Positions 1 through 7,267 of a DNA stretch of 22,795 bases are shown here, piece by piece. The notes below the pieces were generated by a model, which saw nothing but the letters and a program-made list of their open reading frames with translations, was not told the origin of the DNA and made no database searches. Position 1 is the stretch's first letter, and every line of letters starts with the position of its first letter. Position numbers and translations under genes: made by a program. This DNA comes from Entamoeba invadens IP1 (taxonomy: Eukaryota > Evosea > Mastigamoebida > Endamoebidae). The stretch lies in assembly GCF_000330505.1 (NCBI RefSeq), contig NW_004440274.1, positions 83,342-106,136 of the forward strand, read 5' to 3'.

Positions 1-219
1 ACAAGAAGCTGAATACGTGTTGGGTGAAGCTCCAAAGAAAATCGAGTACTATGGAATTCGTCCACTGAGGTGTGTGCTGGGTTGAATGTGGAGAGATGTG
101 ATGAAGACAAGAAGCCGCTGACAGCTAAGAATCTACGAGTCGCACGACTTGGGAATGGAGAGGAAGAAGACGCATTGCAACGGATTTCTCAGTGGCTTGG
201 CGCACAGGAGACGCACTGA
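1..219 (+). CDS. 3' end of an unidentified gene, with an apparent frameshift
   Basis: The first ~219 bases are far less AT-rich than the spacers and read like coding sequence, but in two successive frames. Frame 2 is open from position 2 to a TGA at 83-85 and gives a charged peptide containing EAEYVLGEAPKKIEYYGIR. Frame 1 is closed by TGA at 10-12 and 25-27, then open from 28 to the TGA at 217-219. It gives a strongly charged tail containing NVERCDEDKKPLTAKNL and ending QRISQWLGAQETH. Frame 1 has no ATG of its own, so the simplest reading is one gene whose frame changes between about 55 and 82. A spliced intron is unlikely: the gap is far below Entamoeba intron length and no GTTTGT donor is seen. 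The causes left are a sequencing indel or a decaying gene. The 5' part lies outside the window and I do not recognise the product. It converges with the next gene, 29 bases between stop codons. Confidence 0.45.
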
Positions 220-248
220 CTTCAATTGATTGGTATTTGTTTGTTTTC

Positions 249-713
249 TTAAGAAATGATATTAAAACGTACGAAGTGGTCAATTAAGACAAAGACCGCA
301 TTGGAACCAATTTGGAAGAGAGAGTTCCACGCAATGACATTTGTGTTGTGTGTCGAGTTTGGGATGATTGCGGAAGACGCGGCTGCTACACTGCGAAGTG
401 CGAATTTGTGAGGGAGTGAGGTGGTAAGAGGGGATGGCAGTGTTGCAAGTGACGCGTTGAAGAGAAAGTCTTGGATGAATGTTGTTGTTGTGAAGAGAAG
501 TGTTGTGCCAAGTGGCGCAGAAACCCACCGCTCGATGGTCCGTTTGTTGGTGTCGAAGAGAGCGCCGATATAGCCATAGATGATACCACCAACCACACAC
601 GATGGGATGTTTGCAGTCGACACCACAAGAACATCGCCAGGAAGTCTGAGTGGATTGTGTGTTGTGTTGTATTTTGTGAACAAGTTGATGTGCAGCGACA
701 CACGAGATAGCAT
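249..713 (-). CDS. hypothetical hydrophobic (membrane) protein, 154 aa
   Basis: An uninterrupted ATG-to-TAA frame of 154 codons in a relatively GC-rich stretch, running opposite to the gene ending at 219. The translation has three hydrophobic stretches: about residues 27-53 (glycine-rich, VVGGIIYGYIGALF), 63-85 and 124-147. These would suit two or three membrane helices. They are separated by basic residues and a Pro/Ser/Thr-rich linker near 91-103. No cleavable signal peptide is obvious, since the N terminus is polar. The glycine pattern in the first segment is loosely like that of small multi-pass translocase proteins, but that is far too weak to assign a family. I do not recognise the protein. 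Competing frames over the same bases (minus 280-600 and 386-703, plus 471-710) give less protein-like translations. The region upstream is AT-rich spacer containing TATA-like runs. Confidence 0.6.
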   Translation of the reverse strand: MLSRVSLHINLFTKYNTTHNPLRLPGDVLVVSTANIPSCVVGGIIYGYIGALFDTNKRTIERWVSAPLGTTLLFTTTTFIQDFLFNASLATLPSPLTTSLPHKFALRSVAAASSAIIPNSTHNTNVIAWNSLFQIGSNAVFVLIDHFVRFNIIS

Positions 714-1073
714 CGATTTTGAAGTTCTTATATTAATGCAATGTTGTTATAATCATGGTATAAAGTACTATACATTGTTATATTAATTATTGCTATAATA
801 AATAACTATGGTGTTATTAAACAAGACATGGTCATATTAATACATAACTGTCTTTTGTCTCCACAAGTCAAAATGTAAACAATCAGCAATTGTTGTTTAT
901 TTGTGATATCATCAATTTTAAAATGAATTGTTGTTTTGTGCTTTGATTGATCTGTTTCATCGTTTAAATCAATTTGTTATTCAACGATCTAATGATTTAC
1001 ATAAAAAGAAATACACATTAATTATAAATATGTTGTTGTATTATGTAGAATTTAAGTTCAAAATAGATGTGAA
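714..1073. other. AT-rich spacer
   Basis: This stretch lies upstream of both the minus-strand gene ending at 713 and the tRNA gene. It is strongly AT-rich, with TATA-like runs around 760-800 that could serve the minus-strand gene. I see no coding potential. The short plus-strand frame from 928 overlaps the tRNA and is fortuitous. Confidence 0.6.
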
Positions 1074-1144
1074 GCATTTGTGGTCTAAGGGCAGAATTCC
1101 ACCCTTCCAAGGTGGAGATCCGGGTTCGAGTCCCGGCAAATGCA
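1074..1144 (+). tRNA. tRNA-Gly (anticodon UCC)
   Basis: A full cloverleaf can be drawn. The acceptor stem is GCATTTG (1074-1080) paired with CAAATGC (1137-1143), with A at 1144 as discriminator. The anticodon stem is CCACC (1099-1103) with GGTGG (1111-1115) around a seven-base loop CTTCCAA, so the anticodon is TCC at 1106-1108, which reads GGA glycine codons. The T arm is CCGGG-TTCGAGT-CCCGG. There is no intron and no encoded CCA. It carries its own Pol III promoter and is followed by a T-run. It stands alone here, whereas Entamoeba tRNA genes are typically in tandem arrays with AT-rich spacers (established knowledge for E. histolytica). Confidence 0.95.
1081..1133 (+). promoter_or_regulatory. 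internal Pol III promoter (A box and B box) of the tRNA gene
   Basis: The A box TGGTCTAAGGG (1081-1091) fits the eukaryotic consensus TRGYNNANNNG at every fixed position. The B box GGTTCGAGTCC (1123-1133) fits GGTTCGANTCC exactly. Both are intact, so the gene should be transcribed. Confidence 0.85.
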
Positions 1145-1145
1145 C

Positions 1146-1159
1146 TTTTTGTTTTTTTT
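1146..1159 (+). terminator. Pol III terminator (T-runs)
   Basis: Two bases after the tRNA's last base there is a run of five T (1146-1150), then G, then a run of eight T (1152-1159). Four or more T on the coding strand is the usual Pol III stop signal, and the second run would act as a backup. Confidence 0.8.
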
Positions 1160-1566
1160 GCTTGTGAAATAAACATAAAATTATTTTCATATTAAACTAT
1201 GTCAAACAATAACATTAATATGAAGTTTTAACTATTTACCATTTTAGAATCACCAATTAAATGAGTTCTTATTTACATATTAAAGAGATGGAAATTATTA
1301 GATCGTCAAATTATTTATTGTTATTTCTTCAAAATTTAATTTCAAAAAAACAACAAAATAACACAAAAAACCAAAAAAGTTAATTGAAATTTCAAACAAA
1401 ACAGAATAATATTATATAGTTCTTCAAACTTAAGAATATTAACAATAACACTTTTATTTTTTATTTTTTTGATTTCATTCAAAGAACAAAAAATAATGTG
1501 TTTTTTGTATAAATCATTTAAAAAATATGAAACAAATGATTTTGGTAAAATTTGATAACAAATAGA
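1160..1566. other. AT-rich spacer
   Basis: Homopolymer-rich, very AT-rich DNA between the tRNA and the first transposon-like element. I see no supported gene. A 120-codon minus-strand frame over 1342-1704 starts with TTG, has a low-complexity Ile/Leu/Phe/Lys composition and runs across an element end, so it is not accepted. Confidence 0.6.
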
Positions 1567-1593
1567 AATAATATTAAAGGGTTTCTTGAGGAT
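1567..1593 (+). repeat. left terminal inverted repeat of the 1.57-kb element
   Basis: Matches the reverse complement of 3113-3139 at 23 of 27 bases. Its inner end GAGGATA (1588-1594) also forms a perfect local 7-bp hairpin with TATCCTC (1600-1606) around a five-base loop. Confidence 0.6.
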
Positions 1594-3112
1594 AAGGTGT
1601 ATCCTCAGGATCAAAGCTATCCTTATTAAAAAATATTTTTCTGAGGATACAAAAATCAAATCCATAAGGTTCAGTTCCCCATAAGGCCCACTCTCATAAC
1701 TCAAGTTATAATTTACACTTCATATTTCTAGTCAAAGTTCGAATTTTAAATAATGGTAATAATTTGTCATAAATGCCAAAAAATTAAATACAATCAAAAA
1801 ATCGCCACGAAAATTAGTAAACAAAAACAATAATTATATCTCGCGAACTTGAGACGGGAAATAACATAGTGTGTATTGAACTTGTTCATATTATGATTAT
1901 AAACTTATTGATATTATTTCCGAATCCGTCTTTATAACATAATAATTGAAATTTAAGTTCAAATTGATAATTGTTTTTTTATCAAAATGAAAAATTGAAA
2001 AAGTCGAAAACACTGATTTTCTAAAAATGTGATTTAAAAATAACAAATTTATTAATAATTTTGTAATTTATGCAATTATTCAAATTTATTGTAATAACAA
2101 AGTTAATCAAATTGTGTATATTTTAATATGATTTTTTTCATTTTGATATTAACTTATGTTTTAAACAGATTTACAGTTCTGAGGATGGCAATTATTTTCT
2201 GAGGATGACAGAAATAGAAAGTTTACACTTTTACATCTGTCTGAAATGTATATTGAGTAAGTTACTATTTTTAAATATGGGAACACGTCATTTCACTTCT
2301 TAGATGTTTAAGTCTGTGTTGACAATGTCTGTTTGTGACACGACTTACCATCCTCAGAGATATGTATAGCACTGCCACTATTGATTTAAAATTCTATAAA
2401 TAAAATTATCAAAGAATTTTTATAAAGTGGGTTTTGATAATTGATTATATCAATTAATCGACAAAAAACAACAAAAACGCCAAATAATATATAAAATTGA
2501 TTATTAAATTGAACACATTTTCATTGAGAATTAATATTGTATTATAAAAAATAATATAAACATATATTTCTTGTGTATATATGTTTTGAAATATAAATAA
2601 AACCGTTTAAAACAAAAATGATTTTATTTTAAAATTTGTTTATTTATCAATCGTTGTTTTATCGATATCCAAAACCTCTCTTTTGAATTTGCGCAAATAC
2701 ATAAATTGTCATCGCATAGAATATACGTTATTAATACATTATTTGCTATCAATTTTTATTGTTTGAAATATCATGAATTGATTTATAATAAATTTTTTTT
2801 GTGAAAAAGATTAAAAATTGTTAGATTAATTTGTTTTGTGATTTTGATTAAAAAATTGACTTTTTTGATAATTTAAATGTCTGTCAAATGTTTTCATATA
2901 AACCAAGGTTAGTCTTGTGGTAAATCAAAAAATAGAAGTAGATTATTTTTTTGTAAAAATCAACTGAAAGAATCATCTTTCAAAAAATCCATAAATAGCA
3001 TTTTTAAATAAAATCGTGTGTTTCAAAATATACCTTTTTGATCTTAGGCAAAAAAAATCTAAATTGAAAGAAATTATGTTTAAGATATTTACCATCCTCA
3101 GAAAAATTAACA

Positions 3113-3139
3113 ATCCTCATGAATCCCTTAAGTATTATT
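3113..3139 (-). repeat. right terminal inverted repeat of the 1.57-kb element
   Basis: Inverted counterpart of 1567-1593. A second, more internal copy of the motif, CCATCCTCAG at 3092-3101, lies about 20 bases inside it in the same orientation. Confidence 0.6.
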
Positions 3140-3270
3140 TTTGAAAACTTATTGAAATATTATAAATGTATTATAACTTTATTAACAATAAAAACAATAC
3201 ATCTATGTTGTCTATTGAAAACAAATAACATTTTAATGTAATAATAACCATAAACATAAAAACAAACTTC

Positions 3271-3588
3271 CTAACACCATCGAAGACCACTCTTATCATA
3301 TATGAAATAACATTTCTGGTAAACACAACGGAATGTCTGTTTGAGTTTTTGTGAATCGCTGTTTTTAGTAACAAAAAGAGAAAATGTCTGGTTAGCAACA
3401 GAGATAGCTGAAGCCTCTGCCATTGTTTTTGATTGGGTTTTGAAGTTGTAGGAAATAAACGCATTGGCTATTGAATCGATGATGTTGTCTGGGGTTTCAA
3501 TCCCTTCCTTAACCAAATAAGGATTGCCTTCTTTGGTTTTTACATCGAAGGTAAAAAGTACTTGGATTTTGGTTGAGTGTTCTTCCAT
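3271..3588 (-). CDS. small unidentified protein, 105 aa
   Basis: An ATG-initiated frame of 105 codons standing out from AT-rich surroundings by its balanced amino-acid composition. It begins MEEHSTKIQVLFTFDVKT and ends with an aromatic, cysteine-containing segment CVYQKCYFIYDKSGLRWC. No signal peptide or membrane segment is visible, so it is probably cytosolic. The pattern (a predicted strand near residues 7-17, a helix near 33-65, strands near 69-74 and 86-98) suggests a small alpha/beta fold. I do not recognise the family. It lies 131 bases from the end of the 1.57-kb transposon-like element, so it may be a host gene with an insertion near its 3' end, or cargo of a larger mobile unit. An overlapping minus-strand frame (3171-3464) is less protein-like and is taken as a shadow. 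Confidence 0.6.
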   Translation of the reverse strand: MEEHSTKIQVLFTFDVKTKEGNPYLVKEGIETPDNIIDSIANAFISYNFKTQSKTMAEASAISVANQTFSLFVTKNSDSQKLKQTFRCVYQKCYFIYDKSGLRWC

Positions 3589-4401
3589 TTAGTAATTAAG
3601 AGTTTAAGATTCGTTAATATTAAAAGTGTGGTTTATTTAATTATTATATAATTTGGTGTTTTAAAGTTAAATATAAATCAAAACGTTCACTTTGCGCCAA
3701 AACATGCGACAAAAAAAAAACAAAAAAATAAAAAATGACGTTTTATATAAAACTTTTTATTTGTTTTATTTTATTAGATGTAAATGAGAAAAAGAAAAAC
3801 CCTATTTTTTCAAGACTCAAAAAACAAAAAATACAAAAATGTTTTATTTTTATATAAAAATATGTATTTATAGCGGGGTGTGGGTGTAAAAGGTAAGTCC
3901 CGATTTTAATTATGTTTGTTGTTTATAGTGGATTGCTTTTTGTATTAAAAATTAAACAATTCAATTCAAAAAAGTTTATTTTTCCCAATTTAAAAACATT
4001 TTAGTTTATTATAACGTTTTACCAAAAATTATTTTTGCCAAATTAAAAATTTAAATTCCAATTCAGGAATAACTTAACCAAATTATACCAAAAACTATTT
4101 TATTCGACAATTATTTTTTTTCTTGCTAAAAATTTACTAATAATACCAGTTTGATCTCTAAATACTGAAAAGCAAAAATTGGAGATGCCTGGTTAAAAAG
4201 ACTGAAGCGGTTTTTTAGCCCATCTGTATAAATTTTTTACTTGTCAAGCCATTTTATTATTTTTAACACATTTATAAAAAAACTAAAAAATAAAAAACAA
4301 ACTTTATTTTAGAAAAACCTCTTTATTTTTATTATTAATTATAACAATATTATTATAATTCATAGTAAATACCAAACATCTTTAAATAGAAAACATACTT
4401 T
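3589..4401. other. AT-rich spacer with two GC-richer islands
   Basis: No coding frame is supported. Two patches stand out: a G-rich run at 3872-3890 (GCGGGGTGTGGGTG) and a structured patch at about 4141-4220, listed separately. The rest is A/T homopolymer-rich and includes the likely promoter of the 3271-3588 gene just upstream of 3588. Confidence 0.5.
4145..4216 (+). ncRNA. possible small structured RNA (two-step hairpin plus T-run)
   Basis: A hairpin can be drawn in two steps. ACCAG (4145-4149) pairs with CTGGT (4189-4193). After a small internal loop, ATCTCTAA (4154-4161) pairs with TTGGAGAT (4179-4186), including one G-U pair, around a 17-base loop. A run of six T (4211-4216) follows 17 bases after the hairpin and could end Pol III transcription. 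I find no A/B box or snoRNA box set that I trust. The call rests on fold and T-run only, and chance pairing is possible in AT-rich DNA. Confidence 0.18.
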
Positions 4402-4419
4402 ATGGCTATTAACTCACCT
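4402..4419 (+). repeat. left terminal inverted repeat of the 2.08-kb element
   Basis: ATGGCTATTAACTCACCT, identical over 18 bases to the reverse complement of 6462-6479. It is followed by four further ACTCAC-type motifs within 80 bases. Confidence 0.75.
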
Positions 4420-6461
4420 CTCACTTTTAAAACTCACTTGTCAAAAAATGACTCACTACTTCGCTTTTGACTCACTTTTATAAAAGTAACTCACTTAAAA
4501 TAATTTACTATTTTAATGGTTTTTTAAATAATAAAATAAAATTTCTTCAAAATAATAAAATATAGTTTTTATTTAAATTGCTATATAAGTATCCACTCAA
4601 TCAAAAACTTGACCATTTGGGCAAATATGCCATTAATCAAAATAATTCATATCTAAATTGTGATGAAAAAACAAAAATAAAAAACAAATACAAATAACAT
4701 TTTGACTTACTTAAATTATTTTTGTTATTGAATTAAAGTTTACATAAATGAAAAAAATAAAAACAAATCGATTAATTGATTTAAAAAAATACTCATTGTG
4801 TTCAATAATTATATCGTTGTCAACACGAAAGATATCGCCATACAAATTCAACGAAGTGAATGTGTTGTTACACATTTGAATTTATTATATTACAATTTTA
4901 AGATTTGTATCATTTTTGATTTGAACAGTCAATAAAAAATTTAATAAATAATAAATGAGTTATTTAACCAAAGATATTTGAATTAAACGAACAATATTTT
5001 TAAAATAAAAACATTGAATAATATAAAACCAAAATGATAAAATTGTTTTTCGTCATCAAGAACAATTACATACATTTGTCATAACCCAAACAACTGGTTT
5101 AATTGTTTATAAATTTCAATAATACATACAATAAAACTACGAATAACAAAGACACATTATCAATAAAGTACACTTTTACTACAAACACAACCTAATATAT
5201 AAAAATTTAATCATGTAAAATGTTAAGATGTCGGAATAGTAACTTATTAGAGTATATGATGAACACGACATTAAACAGCTGAGTAATGTTTATAACCAAA
5301 TTATTATGTTAAATATTAACAACAACACAAACAATGAAAATAATTAATTAGGTTGTATTGATTAATTTCTATGATGAAATTATTTTAATTACGTTAATTA
5401 TTAAAAATGTGATTTAAAAAATGAATTCGATTAACATATGTATAGTTTTACACATTTAAAGTTGTCTCTAAGTTGTATACATTTTAATTAATTGGAAAAA
5501 CAAAGTTAGTGCATTACAAAACCTTTGAATGTGTAAATAAAAATAAACATTTGTGTTGATTTTTTTATTGATATTTTTTGGATAAAATATTAAGAGATAA
5601 ATAATTTATTTTCTGATTGGAACTTATGTTTAATAATTGTGACATTTCGTTTGTTCAATGAAAAAATTTTAAGAATTTGTCAAAGTATAATACTTTTTTT
5701 TTAATTTTATTCATTGCGTCGTTATTCACAAATATAATACAGCAACATATGTTAACAATTATAGACAAGTGTTATTTATTGATTTATTTTTACTTAATTA
5801 TCATAATATTTTTTTCATCTCACAACACACAAAATGAAACCATTGTATTTCTTTAACATCACAACAATTATGAAAGCAAAATAAAGACTAATTTAATTGT
5901 TACTTGTTGATGATTTTATAAAAAAGATTCATAAAAAATTACTGTTTATTTTCACACTTTTATTTAGAAATATAATACAATTCGAATAAAACATTGAAAC
6001 TTTTAAATGTGTAACTTCATACTAACAACGAAAATGATTCCACCAAATTAAATAATATGTATCTGTTTGGGCATAATAGTATTTTGGATTAAAAAATAAA
6101 CACATATATACATTAAATATATTAAATTTGTTGTCCAATAGTTTATTACAAAATTGTACAACAACTCAAAATGATTTAATTTGAATTGATAAATGTAAAT
6201 TATGTCAAATTTTTAATATTGTTGTTTTGGATAATATTTGTACCAAATAAATTTTTTCTTTACCATTTATTTCATTTTCTATTTTTCGAGTATTATAAAT
6301 ATAGTTAATTATGGTTTATTTTTTAAATAAATTTTACAAACTTTATATAGTTGTTGAACTATGGATATACTAAACATAGTTTTTTTTAATGAGTATAGTT
6401 TTTTTATAGTAAAACGTCGAATATTTAATTATGAATAGTTAAAGTGAGTTACTTTATACCA

Positions 6462-6479
6462 AGGTGAGTTAATAGCCAT
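6462..6479 (-). repeat. right terminal inverted repeat of the 2.08-kb element
   Basis: AGGTGAGTTAATAGCCAT, the exact inverse of 4402-4419. A second motif copy, AAGTGAGT, lies at 6442-6449. Confidence 0.75.
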
Positions 6480-6608
6480 TATTATGAAAAATATATTTAT
6501 TTTTATTAATAATTATAAAATCTTAATAATCTTAAAATTTATCGAGTTTTATTTAAACAATAATCAACATATCTATTCCAAAAGTTTATAAGTTAATAAT
6601 TGTATATA

Positions 6609-6859
6609 CAGTCAAAGGTGTCTATTTGTTGTAAATCCAGCAGAAAAAATTATCTATTTGTCGTAAATGAGTGAATTTTGTAGAAAATTCTTTTTAATAA
6701 TGAAATTTATTTTTTATAAAAAATTTAGTTTTTATTCAACAAAAGTTACAGGTTCGAGAACAAAATATTTAATTGTCGTACACCAAAATGATTGGCCAGT
6801 TGTGCGACAATTAAGCAAGTTAGACAATTATAATTACGACAAATAGACTCCTTTGACTG
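6609..6859. mobile_element. 251-bp MITE, Tc1/mariner-like, with TA target duplication
   Basis: The left end CAGTCAAAGGTGTCTATTTG (start of 6609-6636) and the inverted right end (6832-6859) agree at 25 of 28 bases. Both ends are directly flanked by TA (6607-6608 and 6860-6861), the target duplication of the Tc1/mariner superfamily, whose termini often begin CAGT. An internal copy of the end motif, TCTATTTGTCGTAAAT, lies at 6653-6668. At 251 bp with no open frame it is a non-autonomous miniature element that depends on a transposase made elsewhere. Confidence 0.8.
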
Positions 6860-6861
6860 TA

Positions 6862-7267
6862 AAATAAATCATATTCTTTGCGACAGTGGTTTTGTCGTTA
6901 TGAAACTCGAAACTAAATCACAAAGTCTTTATTAACAATTTTGACACTTAAATTTAAGAAAATCAAGTTGTTTAATTGTTTATACAATGTTTATATTTAA
7001 TCGATATTTAATAAATAAGTCTTATATTTTTATATTATGGGGTTTTGAATTTTATTTTAAGTTTAAAATTTCACTTTATGAAAATTTTACAATTATCATT
7101 AATATTATTATAGTTTAGTTTACATCATTATAGTTTTAATTCGAATTGACATTTGAATTTCGACTCTTCAAATGTATTTAAATTATAATTTGACATTGCA
7201 AAATAAATATAAAAAATTAATTTAATTTAATAACAAGTTTCTTTTAACAAAAAAAAACAGCGAAATT
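6862..7267. other. AT-rich 3' flank of the kinase gene
   Basis: Very AT-rich sequence between the MITE and the stop codon of the receptor kinase gene. It should contain the kinase mRNA's 3' untranslated region and poly(A) signal (the transcript runs leftward). I see no gene or repeat with confidence. Confidence 0.55.

Larger units (their letters stand above)
1567..3139. mobile_element. non-autonomous DNA transposon-like element, about 1.57 kb
   Basis: The two ends are inverted copies of each other: 1567-1593 and the reverse complement of 3113-3139 match at 23 of 27 positions, sharing AATAATA, then AAGGG, then TGAGGAT. The body is very AT-rich and has no credible open frame, so it cannot encode its own transposase. 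The motif CTGAGGAT or its complement recurs at the ends and inside: 1588-1593, 1601-1608, 1641-1648, 2179-2186, 2199-2206, 2350-2357, 3094-3101 and 3113-3119. Such repeated subterminal motifs are typical of transposase-binding sites. No target duplication could be fixed with confidence; TTAA-like sequence next to GGG at both ends leaves piggyBac possible, but the family is open. Confidence 0.55.
4402..6479. mobile_element. non-autonomous DNA transposon-like element, about 2.08 kb
   Basis: The ends are a perfect 18-bp inverted repeat, ATGGCTATTAACTCACCT (4402-4419, and the reverse complement of 6462-6479). A second shared block lies inside it: AAAGTAACTCACTT occurs with one extra A in the left arm near 4483-4496 and exactly in the right arm as the complement of 6442-6455. 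The motif ACTCACTT or close variants recurs on the left at 4412, 4432, 4451, 4470 and 4489. The element holds no open frame of note. If the ends are taken as TGGCTATT, a TTA trinucleotide flanks both sides, which would fit the TWA target duplication of PIF/Harbinger-type elements; three bases are weak evidence. Confidence 0.65.

Noticed and set aside
71..94. A GT...AG mini-intron to join the two coding frames at the left edge
   Set aside because: It would be only about 24 bases, far below any Entamoeba intron known to me, and the donor lacks GTTTGT.
928..1167. 79-codon plus-strand frame
   Set aside because: It runs through the tRNA-Gly gene and its T-run terminator and starts in AT-rich spacer, so it is fortuitous.
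1342..1704. 120-codon minus-strand frame
   Set aside because: It starts with TTG, has a low-complexity Ile/Leu/Phe/Lys composition and crosses the left border of the 1.57-kb element.
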